Shown here: one piece after another, positions 6,770 to 13,859 of the stretch
How positions within the stretch are numbered: the first letter of the stretch is position 1
Layout: every line of letters starts with the position of its first letter
Source: Polaromonas sp.
GTDB taxonomy: Bacteria; Pseudomonadota; Gammaproteobacteria; Burkholderiales; Burkholderiaceae
NCBI GenBank assembly: GCA_013823505.1
Contig: PNMH01000045.1
Span: forward strand, 1-31,560
Length of the DNA stretch: 31,560 bases
Reading direction: 5' to 3'
Position numbers and translations under genes: made by a program
Notes under the pieces: generated by a model
What the model was told of the DNA's origin: nothing
The model's input: only the letters and a program-made list of their open reading frames with translations
The model's database searches: none

Positions 6770-8131
6770 TCAACCGCAGCGCAACGGCACTTTGGGCAAG
6801 CCCCAGCCGAAGACGGGGTCGCGCCCGGTCGCGCCGAGATCGGTCACCGGAACACCACGACCACCGAGCCAGTCAGCGCGGGTCAACACGCCCTCGAACA
6901 ACGACTGTGACAGCTGCGCCACGAGAAAAGGAACAGCGTACGAGGTGCCGCTGCGCAGCCGCACGGCGCCCACCCCATCGGGCGTGGGCAGCTCCACGCC
7001 TGGCAGTGCAAAGTCCACGGTGCTGCCCTGGCTGGCGCGCCAGTAGATGCGCCCGTCGGCCGAGATCGCGGTGGCACCCAGCACGCCGTCGAGTGCGGCC
7101 GGGTGCGCGGGCGGGGCGTTGCGCCCTGCATTGCCCACGGCGGCAGCCACCAGCACACCACGCGACTGGATGCGCTGGATCGCGGCGGCGAGCACCAGGT
7201 TGTCCGGACCGGTCAAGCTCATGCCGATCACCTGCACCCGCTCGGCCAACAGCCATTCGAGACTCTTGACCAGTCCCACCGCGTCTGCGGCAAGGGCGCC
7301 CGACGGCAGGCGGACAAAAGGCTCCGCCGCGCGCAGCCTGGCCCGGGGCACCAGCCCGGGCAGCGGGGTTCCAGGCTGGCCCACAAGGATCGTGGCCACC
7401 GCTGTGCCGTGGGTGGCGTCACCCTTCGCGCTCGTATCAGACACAAAACGGCGCACGCGCAGGTCGGCGCCTTGCAAGGCCGGGAAGCCTGTGTCCACGC
7501 CGGAATCCACCATACCGATCACCTGATCACGCCCGCAGTTGGCGCTGCGCCCGGGCCATTCCAGGCGCCGCATCGGCTCACAGCTCGCGCCTTCGCAAGC
7601 AGCTGCGTCGGCCTGGGCCAACTGGTAGAGGTGGTGCAGGTCGAACACGCCCGGATCGCGTTCATTGGCGACCGCCAGCGCGGTGCGCGCGTCGATACCC
7701 GGTGGCAACTGCAGGCGCACCACGCGCAGGCCCAGCCCCGCTTGCACGCTGGTCTCCACCACGCGCGCACCCCACTGGGCAGCGCGCTGCAGCGCGGCCG
7801 GGCTGGGATTGAGTGCAACCAGTTCGTCCGCTTTGAAACGGTCCGCCTGCACCGGCAACTCGGGCTCGCGCGGCCCGGGGTCGGTGTCCTGGCCGCCCGT
7901 GCCCGCATCGCTGCCAGCCGAGGACGCGCCACCGCCATCGCTGGCGCCCCCGCCATCACCATCGTCGCCGCCGTCGTCTCCATCGTCTGCGCGGGCTTGC
8001 CCCACCCAGGGCACACCGTCCAGCGATGACCAGCCGGTCGGTGGAAGCGCGTGCAACAGCAGCATCAACCAGAGCAGCCACCAGCCCCGGCGATTGGGCT
8101 TCGAGCGGCGGGCATGAGAAAGCAGGGGCAT
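6770..8131 (-). CDS. Secreted S8 family serine peptidase (subtilase)
   Basis: A 453-residue subtilisin-like peptidase. The catalytic triad is readable: Asp209 in GMVDSGVDTG, His241 in THGTAVA and Ser397 in SGTSYAVP, with the oxyanion Asn334 in AVGNAG. A hydrophobic segment at 16-30 (WWLLWLMLLLHALPP) after several Arg/Lys acts as a signal sequence or N-terminal anchor. Residues 48-83 are a Gly/Asp/Ser-rich low-complexity spacer with many acidic residues, and about 100-190 resembles a propeptide or prodomain. The start is the ATG at 8131; the open frame continues upstream but only through the opposite sigma gene. A GGAATA-N16-CGTTGT promoter lies 78-106 nt upstream. The gene is divergent from the ECF sigma factor at 8288, an arrangement that suggests it is one of its targets or acts in its signalling. 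Confidence 0.9.
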   Translation of the reverse strand: MPLLSHARRSKPNRRGWWLLWLMLLLHALPPTGWSSLDGVPWVGQARADDGDDGGDDGDGGGASDGGGASSAGSDAGTGGQDTDPGPREPELPVQADRFKADELVALNPSPAALQRAAQWGARVVETSVQAGLGLRVVRLQLPPGIDARTALAVANERDPGVFDLHHLYQLAQADAAACEGASCEPMRRLEWPGRSANCGRDQVIGMVDSGVDTGFPALQGADLRVRRFVSDTSAKGDATHGTAVATILVGQPGTPLPGLVPRARLRAAEPFVRLPSGALAADAVGLVKSLEWLLAERVQVIGMSLTGPDNLVLAAAIQRIQSRGVLVAAAVGNAGRNAPPAHPAALDGVLGATAISADGRIYWRASQGSTVDFALPGVELPTPDGVGAVRLRSGTSYAVPFLVAQLSQSLFEGVLTRADWLGGRGVPVTDLGATGRDPVFGWGLPKVPLRCG

Positions 8132-8208
8132 GGTGGAATTTGTGTGCGCAGGTCGGGCCGTCAGGTTAAAACACCGCGGCCATCCCGTCAGCCATGGGGT
8201 CTGCCATG

Positions 8209-8237
8209 CACAACGCAGTGCGGTCGCACGGTATTCC
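8209..8237 (-). promoter_or_regulatory. Candidate ECF-type promoter of the subtilase gene
   Basis: Read on the minus strand, GGAATA (8237-8232) is followed after 16 nt by CGTTGTG (8215-8209). It is the divergent partner of the promoter at 8248-8275, the two -35 elements being only 10 bp apart and forming TATTCC/GGAATA in inverted orientation. The resulting leader would be roughly 70 nt. Confidence 0.6.
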
Positions 8238-8247
8238 ATGAAAGCCG

Positions 8248-8275
8248 GGAATAAAGCCACCGCTGAGGCGTTGTC
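8248..8275 (+). promoter_or_regulatory. Candidate autoregulated ECF promoter of the second sigma module
   Basis: GGAATA (8248-8253) is followed after 15 nt by CGTTGTC (8269-8275). A start site 6-8 nt further on would leave a leader of only a few nucleotides before the sigma ATG at 8288. ECF factors commonly drive their own operon, and the two other matches in this window precede the subtilase and the Asn/Ser-repeat operon. Confidence 0.6.
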
Positions 8276-8287
8276 ACCCCAACCACC

Positions 8288-8788
8288 ATGCTTGAGTCCG
8301 ACCCCCGCGCCCAGATCATCAGCCTGCTGCCCCGCTTGCGCCGTTTCGCCAGCGGGCTCACGCACGATGGCCACATGGCCGACGACCTGGTGCAGACCGC
8401 CTGCCTGAAGGCGCTGGAGCGCTGGCACCAGTACCAGGCCGACACCAGCCTGGCGAGCTGGATGTTCCGCATCGTGCAGACCACCTGGCTCGACGACTAC
8501 CGCACGCGCCAGCGCCAGAAGACCGACACCGACACCGACGCGCTGCCCGACATCGAAGGCGAAGACGGGCGCCAGGTGGTGGAGCGGCGCAGCGACCTGC
8601 GCGCGGTGCGCGCGGCGCTGGAGCAGCTGCCCGATGACCAGCGCGCAGTGCTGATGCTGGTCACCGTGGACGGGCTGTCGTACCAGGAAGCCGCACTGGC
8701 GCTCGACATCCCCATGGGCACGGTGATGAGCCGGCTGTCGCGCGCCCGCATCAAGCTGGCCGACGCGCTGGGAAGGCAAGGAGCTTGA
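8288..8788 (+). CDS. RNA polymerase sigma factor, ECF type (second module)
   Basis: A 166-residue ECF sigma factor. Region 2 is at about 10-75 (LLPRLRRFASGLTHDGHMADDLVQTACLKALERW, then SWMFRIVQTTWLDDYR) and region 4 at about 105-160 (LEQLPDDQRAVLMLVTVDGLSYQEAALALDIPMGTVMSRLSRARIKL). The layout and the spacing AxxLxIPxGTVMSRLxRAR are those of the small ECF factors paired with one-span anti-sigma proteins. No ribosome binding site is seen ahead of the ATG, and the candidate promoter at 8248-8275 predicts an almost leaderless message. The anti-sigma gene begins 1 nt after the stop codon and has its own AAGGAG, so the pair is co-expressed. Confidence 0.93.
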   Translation: MLESDPRAQIISLLPRLRRFASGLTHDGHMADDLVQTACLKALERWHQYQADTSLASWMFRIVQTTWLDDYRTRQRQKTDTDTDALPDIEGEDGRQVVERRSDLRAVRAALEQLPDDQRAVLMLVTVDGLSYQEAALALDIPMGTVMSRLSRARIKLADALGRQGA

Positions 8789-8789
8789 G

Positions 8790-9575
8790 ATGACATTCAA
8801 CGACGACACCCTGATCGCCTACCTCGACGGGCAGTTGCCCGAGGCCGACTACGCACCGCTGGAGCAAGCCCTGAACAACGACGCAGCCCTGCGCACGCGC
8901 CTGCAGGCGCTGGCCGAGAGCAGCGAACTCGCGCGCCGCGCCTTCGACCCGGTGTTGCTGGAGCCGGTGCCCCCACAACTCATCGCCGCGATCTGGCGCG
9001 CGCCCGATCCAAGGGCGAAGGCCGAGACCCCCGGCCGATCCAGACCCGCGGGCCTGCTGGCCTGGCTCGGCCTGACCTCGGGTCCACGTGCCTGGCCAGC
9101 GCTGGCCTCGGTGGTGGTGCTGGGCCTGGGGATGGTGATCGGCTGGCAATTGCTGACACCGGCGGGCGATGCGCGATGGGCGCTGCGCGAAGGTGCACCG
9201 GTGAGCGACGAGGCGCTGGCGTTGGCGCTGGAGGTTTCACCCAGCGGGCGCGTGCTGCGCACCGCTGGCGGGGCCGTGGAGATCGTGGCCAGCTTCGAGC
9301 AGGTGGGCGGTGGGCACTGCCGCGAGTTCAACCGCAACAGCCCGGACGGCTCCCTCGATGAGCTGGGTATCGCCTGTCGCAACCCGCAGGGCGACTGGCA
9401 AATCGAACTGCTGGTCGCCGAGGACCGTCCATCGCAATCGGGCCAGGCGGGATACCAGACCGCCAGCAACCAGCAGCACGAGCAGGCGGACGCCTTCCTG
9501 CGAGACCGTGTGCAAGGTCTGCCGCTGAACGAGGCCCAGGAACAGGCTCTGATCGAGCGCGGCTGGACTCACTGA
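8790..9575 (+). CDS. Anti-sigma factor (one-span membrane protein) of the second module
   Basis: A 261-residue protein immediately downstream of the sigma gene. Residues 1-70 form the presumed cytoplasmic sigma-binding part: DDTLIAYLDGQLPEADYAPLEQALNNDAALRTRLQAL is the classic start of Pfam anti-sigma-like proteins (…LxAYLDGELxxxxxxxxExxLxxDPxLxxRL…). A transmembrane helix follows at 102-122 (PALASVVVLGLGMVIGWQLL). The rest (about 125-261) would be periplasmic and holds two Cys (in GGHCREF and GIACRNP) that could form a disulfide and sense envelope state. There is no HxxxCxxC zinc motif. AAGGAG 6 nt before the ATG fixes the start. The gene ends 2 nt from the convergent MFS gene. Confidence 0.88.
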   Translation: MTFNDDTLIAYLDGQLPEADYAPLEQALNNDAALRTRLQALAESSELARRAFDPVLLEPVPPQLIAAIWRAPDPRAKAETPGRSRPAGLLAWLGLTSGPRAWPALASVVVLGLGMVIGWQLLTPAGDARWALREGAPVSDEALALALEVSPSGRVLRTAGGAVEIVASFEQVGGGHCREFNRNSPDGSLDELGIACRNPQGDWQIELLVAEDRPSQSGQAGYQTASNQQHEQADAFLRDRVQGLPLNEAQEQALIERGWTH

Positions 9576-9577
9576 CC

Positions 9578-10801
9578 TCAAGCTGGCCGAGGCCGCACCA
9601 CCTCCGCTTCGCGGATCGGCAAGTGAATGAGCGCCGCGCCCACCGCCAGCACGATGTCGATGTACCAGATCCAGTCGTAGTTGCCGGTGGCCTCGAACAC
9701 CTGGCCCCCCAGCCAGGCGCCGAGGAATCCGCCCACCTGGTGCGACAACATCACCAGGCCAAACAGCATGGCCATGTTGCCGGTGCCGAAGAACTTGGCC
9801 ACCAGGCCCACCGTGGGCGGCACGGTGGACAGGAAGGTCAGGCCCATCACCGCGGCGAAGGTGAGCATCACCACCTCGGTCTTGGGTGCCAGCAGGAAGA
9901 TGAGCACGGCCAGCGCGCGCGTGGCGTACACCAGCGACAGCAGCGACTTCATGCGCCAGCGGCCCACGGCCCAGCCCATGGCCAGGCTGCCGATGATGTT
10001 GAAGAGGCCGATGACGCCCAGCGCCCACGCGCCCACCGGCGCGGGCAGACCGCACGCGGCCACCACGCCGGGCAGGTGCGTGGCCAAAAAGGCCACGTGG
10101 AAACCGCAGACGAAGAAGCCGGCCGAGAGCAGCAGGTAGCTCGGGTGGGCCAGCGCCTTGCGGATCGCCTCACCCGCCGGCAGCGACACCGGCGCGGGCG
10201 CGGCGCCCGCGGCAGCCGCCGGGCCTGGCCCACGCAACACCCAGGCCGCCGGCAACGCGAGCAGAACGATCAAGGCCAGCGCTTGCATCGCACCGGCCCA
10301 GCCCAGACCCAGCGTGAGCGCGGCGGCCAGCGGTGCCATCACGAACTGGCCGAACGAACCCCCGGCGTTCACGATGCCGGTGGCCATGCCGCGCCGCTCG
10401 GTCGGCATGAGGCGGGTGGTGGCCGCCATCAGTACCGACGGCCCGGCCATACCGGCGCCACCGGCCGAGAGCACGCCGATGGCCAGGATCAGGCCCCAGG
10501 TGCTCGTCATGAGTGGCGTGATGTACGTGCCCAGCGCGACCAGCATCACCCCGGCGAGCAGCACGCGCCCGGCGCCGATGCGGTCGGCCACGGCGCCGGC
10601 GAACGGCTGCGTGAGACCCCACCAGAGCTGACCGAACGCAAACGCCAAGCTGATGCTGCCCACGCCCAGACCGGTGGCGGTGTTCAGCGGCGAGAGAAAA
10701 AAGCCCATGGTCTGGCGCGTGCCCATGGTCAGCGCAAAGGTGCCGGCAGCGGCCAGCAACACCAGCCACCAGACGGCGTGTTTTTGGACATCAGTCTTCA
10801 T
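9578..10801 (-). CDS. MFS transporter
   Basis: A 407-residue major facilitator protein with about 12 hydrophobic segments. Recognisable parts are the first helix after MKTDVQKHAVWWLVLLAAAGTF, the loop-2/3 signature region (AVADRIGAGRVLLAGVMLVALG, matching GxxaDRxGxRxxl), and the second half starting near SYLLLSAGFFVCGFHVAFLATHLPG, a pattern seen in oxalate/formate-antiporter-like and monocarboxylate-type MFS members. Substrate is not readable. The start is the ATG at 10801 with GGAGG nearby upstream; the longer frame is only an extension into the MarR gene. The gene overlaps the MarR gene by 11 nt and is surely co-transcribed with it, so it is likely induced when that repressor is released. 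Confidence 0.92.
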   Translation of the reverse strand: MKTDVQKHAVWWLVLLAAAGTFALTMGTRQTMGFFLSPLNTATGLGVGSISLAFAFGQLWWGLTQPFAGAVADRIGAGRVLLAGVMLVALGTYITPLMTSTWGLILAIGVLSAGGAGMAGPSVLMAATTRLMPTERRGMATGIVNAGGSFGQFVMAPLAAALTLGLGWAGAMQALALIVLLALPAAWVLRGPGPAAAAGAAPAPVSLPAGEAIRKALAHPSYLLLSAGFFVCGFHVAFLATHLPGVVAACGLPAPVGAWALGVIGLFNIIGSLAMGWAVGRWRMKSLLSLVYATRALAVLIFLLAPKTEVVMLTFAAVMGLTFLSTVPPTVGLVAKFFGTGNMAMLFGLVMLSHQVGGFLGAWLGGQVFEATGNYDWIWYIDIVLAVGAALIHLPIREAEVVRPRPA

Positions 10802-11267
10802 GGTTGTCCTCCTCGTGGAATGCAGCGAGTCCCTGGTCCAGCAGGCCGTGCAGCGCGACCACCGTGGCCACGCCCAGCTTGTCGTTGAGCGCGAGCTGGG
10901 CGGCCTTCCAGCGACGCTGCGCCTGGCGGCGCGTTTCGCGCCCGGCTTCGGTGATGTGCACGAGGCGGCTGCGCGCATCGGCGCCTTCGCCGATCTCCAG
11001 CCAGCCTGCTGCCACGAGTGGCTGCAGGTTGCGCGTGAGCGTGGAGGCGCCCATGTCCATGCGGCGGGCCAGATCGCCCGGCGCCAACGGGCCGAGCTTG
11101 TCCACGTGGGTCAGCAGCGAGTACTGCGTGATCTTGAGACCCGAGTCCGCGAGGTGCTGGTCGTAGTGCTGGGTCACACGGCGCGTGAGCTGGCGCAGCT
11201 TGAAGTTGGTACAACCCACCGGACTCGGGGCCGCGGTGGAGGGTGACGCATGGGTGTCAGTGCTCAT
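10791..11267 (-). CDS. MarR family transcriptional regulator
   Basis: A 158-residue winged-helix regulator of MarR type. After a variable N-terminus come the dimer helix (TNFKLRQLTRRVTQHYDQHLADSGLKITQYSLL), the helix-turn-helix (PGDLARRMDMGASTLTRNLQPLVAAGWLE) and the wing (ARSRLVHITEAGRETRRQA). The one Cys near the N-terminus (C19) precedes the dimer helix, as in several MarR proteins that respond to oxidants or small aromatics, but a role is inference. It precedes and overlaps the MFS gene and is divergent from the thioesterase gene. A perfect palindrome at 11272-11289, only 5 bp from its start codon, is the probable operator for both directions. Confidence 0.93.
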   Translation of the reverse strand: MSTDTHASPSTAAPSPVGCTNFKLRQLTRRVTQHYDQHLADSGLKITQYSLLTHVDKLGPLAPGDLARRMDMGASTLTRNLQPLVAAGWLEIGEGADARSRLVHITEAGRETRRQAQRRWKAAQLALNDKLGVATVVALHGLLDQGLAAFHEEDNHED

Positions 11268-11271
11268 GAAT

Positions 11272-11289
11272 TGATTGTATCTACAATCA
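11272..11289. promoter_or_regulatory. Palindrome, likely MarR operator
   Basis: TGATTGTATCTACAATCA is a perfect inverted repeat with 8-bp arms (TGATTGTA / TACAATCA) and a TC centre. MarR proteins bind palindromes of 16-20 bp, often containing TTGTA..TACAA, that overlap the promoter. It sits in the 50-bp gap between the MarR gene (start 11267) and the thioesterase gene (start 11318), so one bound dimer could block both. Confidence 0.7.
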
Positions 11290-11317
11290 TTGCAGCTACA
11301 AACAACAAGGACACAAG

Positions 11318-11860
11318 ATGACCACCGAAGAAATCCAGGCGCTCTGGATGCAGCAGTACGACGCGATCGTCGAGCGCATGAAGGCCGGCGCCGGCGTGGG
11401 CCTGGCCAACCCGGCCGACATCGCGGGCCTCACCGGCCTGCAGCAGATGCAGGCCATGCTCGACGGCCAGCTGCCCTACCCCCACATTGCCCACACACTG
11501 GACTTCTCGCTGATCGAGGTGGGCGAAGGCCGCGCGGTCTTTCAGGGCCAGCCCCAGCTCAAGCACTACAACCCGCTGGGCAGCGTGCACGGCGGCTGGT
11601 ACGCCACGCTGCTCGACTCAGCACTGGGCTGCGCGGTGCACACCACGCTGCCGGTGGGCCGCGGCTACACCACGGCCGAACTGGGCGTGAACATCGTGCG
11701 CGCGGCATCCCACAAAAGCGGCCCACTGCGCGCCATCGGCACGGTGTTGCACGCTGGTCGACAGCTTGCCACCGCCGAGGCGCGCATCGTGGGCGCCGAC
11801 GGCAAACTCTACGCCCATGCCACCACCACCTGCCTGGTGTTCGAAGCGCCCGCGCGCTGA
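11318..11860 (+). CDS. PaaI family hotdog-fold thioesterase
   Basis: A 180-residue acyl-CoA thioesterase-like protein. The hotdog domain spans about 60-178 with the motif HYNPLGSVHGGWYATLLDSALGCAV near 88-112, the HGG signature at the start of the long central helix, and GYTTAELGVNIVRAA after it. The first 60 residues are a helical extension. Family members hydrolyse acyl- or aryl-CoA esters; the substrate cannot be read. It is divergent from the MarR/MFS pair with a shared operator, so the thioesterase and the exporter may serve the same aromatic or fatty-acid type compound (inference). AAGGA lies 8 nt ahead of the ATG. Confidence 0.9.
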   Translation: MTTEEIQALWMQQYDAIVERMKAGAGVGLANPADIAGLTGLQQMQAMLDGQLPYPHIAHTLDFSLIEVGEGRAVFQGQPQLKHYNPLGSVHGGWYATLLDSALGCAVHTTLPVGRGYTTAELGVNIVRAASHKSGPLRAIGTVLHAGRQLATAEARIVGADGKLYAHATTTCLVFEAPAR

Positions 11861-11870
11861 AATCAGGCGC

Positions 11871-11893
11871 AAAAAAGCCCGGCGAACCGGGCT
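11871..11893 (-). terminator. Intrinsic terminator of the OmpA-like gene
   Basis: On the minus strand a 7-bp stem AGCCCGG/CCGGGCT with a TTCG tetraloop is followed by TTTTTT. It lies 23 nt beyond the stop of the OmpA-like gene and 15 nt beyond the stop of the convergent thioesterase gene. The plus-strand exit (GTCTGTTG) is poorer in U, so the terminator mainly serves the minus strand. Confidence 0.85.
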
Positions 11894-11916
11894 GTCTGTT
11901 GGGGCGATGCGCGGGT

Positions 11917-12426
11917 TCAGCCGGCGATCATCACTTCCACACGGCGGGCTTCGGCGTCGTTGCCGGTGCCGGTGGTCTGCTCGGGCTTCTTCAGCTCCAG
12001 GCTGGTCTCGGCCACGCCAGCACCCACCAGCGCGTCGCGCACGGCCAGCGCACGTTTCTTGGCCAGTTCGGCATTGAAAGCCGGGTCACCGGTGGCGTCG
12101 TGGAAGCCGGAGAGCACCAAGCGCTTGCCCGCCTTGGCCGCGGCGATCGCGTCACCCAGGGCCACCAGGGCGCCAGCGGCCAGATCGGCCTTGCCCGAGG
12201 CAAAGTAGAACTTCACCACGCCGTTTTCCACGACCACGCTGGCGTCGTCGCTCGACGCTGCAGCCATGGCGGGCGCAGCGGCCGGAGCTGCCGCCTGGGT
12301 GGTGGGCGCACCACCACGGGATTTGTGGATGCCCAGGCCCACGGCGAAGCCGGTCACCAGCACAATCACCGCCACCAGCAGCACCGCGACCACGCGGTAC
12401 TCAACTTCGTTATCTTGGGAAGACAT
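11917..12426 (-). CDS. OmpA-family domain protein with N-terminal membrane anchor
   Basis: A 169-residue protein. Residues 11-33 form one transmembrane helix (VVAVLLVAVIVLVTGFAVGLGI), an Ala/Pro-rich linker follows, and about 63-169 is an OmpA-C-like domain: VKFYFASGKADLA, LSGFHDATGDPAFNAELAKKRALAVRDAL and ARRVEV, which give the usual F-x-S-x...D, LxGxxDxxG..xN..L...RA..V...L and RRVE signature of peptidoglycan-binding domains. It would therefore tie the inner membrane to the cell wall. The start at 12426 is preferred over an in-frame ATG 9 nt upstream because GGAG lies 8 nt before it. It stands alone with its own terminator; no partner (MotB or TolA genes) is adjacent. Confidence 0.88.
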   Translation of the reverse strand: MSSQDNEVEYRVVAVLLVAVIVLVTGFAVGLGIHKSRGGAPTTQAAAPAAAPAMAAASSDDASVVVENGVVKFYFASGKADLAAGALVALGDAIAAAKAGKRLVLSGFHDATGDPAFNAELAKKRALAVRDALVGAGVAETSLELKKPEQTTGTGNDAEARRVEVMIAG

Positions 12427-12528
12427 GGGAAACACTCCGTGAAAATGGTTGTCAGTTCGTCGATCTCCCGGGCGCAGCGCGCCAACCTCTCACAGCGGCG
12501 CAGCCCGTCGGGCGCTGCGGGATTGTAA

Positions 12529-13179
12529 ATGGCCCCTTCCTCCGCTCCCTCCACGGCTCCACCCCGCACCGTGCGTCCCACCACCTGGGACCCGGCCCAA
12601 CGCAACGGCGCGCAGATGATGGCCGACACGCTGGCCCAGTGGCGCTCGCAAGGCCCGCGCCCCGACCTCTGGGTGTTCGCCTACGCCTCGCTGGTCTGGC
12701 GCCCTGAGTTCACCGCCGCCGAGCAGCGCCTGGCACGCGTGCACGGCCACCACCGCTGCCTGGAGATGTGGAGCCGCGTCAACCGGGGCACCTTTGAATG
12801 CCCCGGCCTCGTGTTCGCCCTCATGCCCGGCGGCAGCTGCACAGGGCTCGCCTTGCGCGTGCCGCACGACGAAGTGGAAGCCCTGATGCCGCTGCTGTGG
12901 GCGCGCGAAATGCCCAACCCGGTCTACGACCCCAAATGGCTGACCTGCCAGACCGAGCAGGGTCCGGTGCACGCGCTGGCCTTCACCCTGTCGCGCCGCA
13001 GCCCCAGCCACACCGGCACGCTGAGCGAAGAACGCTACCGCGACATCTTCAGCCGCTCGTGCGGGCGCTACGGCACCACACTCGACTACGCGCGCCAGAC
13101 CTTCCACGGCCTGCTGCACCACGGCATTCACGACCGTGCCTTGGGCAAACTGCTGCAGCTGGTCGACGGCGCTGATTGA
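12529..13179 (+). CDS. Gamma-glutamylcyclotransferase, ChaC-like
   Basis: A 216-residue member of the ChaC branch of gamma-glutamylcyclotransferases, which cleave the gamma-glutamyl bond of glutathione to give 5-oxoproline and Cys-Gly. Recognised parts are [16 protein letters not shown] at 46-61 (substrate loop), [38 protein letters not shown] and [10 protein letters not shown] with the catalytic Glu127. Towards the end are [10 protein letters not shown] and [25 protein letters not shown]. The usual Y-G-S-L motif reads Y-A-S-L here. The ATG at 12529 has no good ribosome binding site and the first 30 residues are low complexity, so the true start could be the ATG at 12616 or 12619. The gene is followed by pdxH after 44 nt. 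Confidence 0.88.
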   Translation: MAPSSAPSTAPPRTVRPTTWDPAQRNGAQMMADTLAQWRSQGPRPDLWVFAYASLVWRPEFTAAEQRLARVHGHHRCLEMWSRVNRGTFECPGLVFALMPGGSCTGLALRVPHDEVEALMPLLWAREMPNPVYDPKWLTCQTEQGPVHALAFTLSRRSPSHTGTLSEERYRDIFSRSCGRYGTTLDYARQTFHGLLHHGIHDRALGKLLQLVDGAD

Positions 13180-13211
13180 CCTGCCGCAAGCCCGGGTCTG
13201 GACCCCACTCC

Positions 13212-13217
13212 TATACT
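13212..13217 (+). promoter_or_regulatory. Candidate -10 element directly before pdxH
   Basis: TATACT ends 6 nt before the pdxH ATG at 13224, so transcription starting the usual distance downstream would begin at or next to the start codon. No good -35 is present at 17 nt (TTGACC at 13176 is too far), and no Shine-Dalgarno sequence is seen before the ATG. pdxH may otherwise be read through from the ChaC gene. Confidence 0.3.
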
Positions 13218-13223
13218 GAAAAT

Positions 13224-13859
13224 ATGAACATCGCCGATCTGCGCAAGAGCTACGAAAAAGCCGAACTCAGCGAGTCCGCTTCCAACGCCGACCCCCTGCT
13301 GCAATTCTCGAAATGGCTGGAAGAAGCCATCAGCAGCGAGGTGCCCGAGCCCAACGCCATGACGGTGGCCACCGTCGGCTCCAATCTGCGACCGAGCACG
13401 CGGGTGGTTCTCATCAAAGGCTATGACGAGCGCGGCATCGTCTGGTACACCAACTACGCCAGCCGCAAGGGCCAGGAACTCGCGGGCAACCCGTTCGCAG
13501 CAATCCAGTTCCACTGGGTCGAACTCGAACGCGTCGTGCGCATTGAAGGCGCGGTGGAAAAAGTGAGCGACGCCGAGAGCGACGAGTACTTCCACAGCCG
13601 CCCACTCGACAGCCGCATCGGCGCCTGGGCCAGCCCGCAAAGCCAGGTGATCGAAGGCCGCACGGTGCTGGTGACCAACGCCGCGAAGTACGGCGCGCAG
13701 TTTCTGCTGCAGCCGCCGCGTCCGCCGCACTGGGGCGGCTACCGCCTCAAGCCCGAGCGCTGGGAGTTCTGGCAAGGGCGCAAGAGCCGTCTGCACGACC
13801 GCTTGCGCTACACCGCGCAGGGCGACGGTGGCTGGTTGCGCGAGCGGCTGGCGCCCTAG
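13224..13859 (+). CDS. pdxH: Pyridoxamine/pyridoxine 5'-phosphate oxidase
   Basis: A 211-residue FMN enzyme that oxidises PNP and PMP to pyridoxal 5'-phosphate, the last step of vitamin B6 synthesis and salvage. Length matches the family. The start [15 protein letters not shown] at 13224 aligns with the usual N-terminus; the frame is open 48 nt upstream but that part is the ChaC end. Motifs are [27 protein letters not shown] (FMN phosphate binding), SPQSQVI near 150 and the C-terminal signature [14 protein letters not shown]. Its TAG shares the palindrome CTAG with the TAG of the convergent folK. The PLP made here is the cofactor of ArgD and KynU encoded further on, but that is no more than a shared need. 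Confidence 0.95.
   Translation: MNIADLRKSYEKAELSESASNADPLLQFSKWLEEAISSEVPEPNAMTVATVGSNLRPSTRVVLIKGYDERGIVWYTNYASRKGQELAGNPFAAIQFHWVELERVVRIEGAVEKVSDAESDEYFHSRPLDSRIGAWASPQSQVIEGRTVLVTNAAKYGAQFLLQPPRPPHWGGYRLKPERWEFWQGRKSRLHDRLRYTAQGDGGWLRERLAP

Noticed and set aside
9623..10888. 421-residue plus-strand frame opposite the MFS gene
   Set aside because: Composition rich in His, Gln, Arg and Gly with no domain; the MFS protein on the minus strand is clear.
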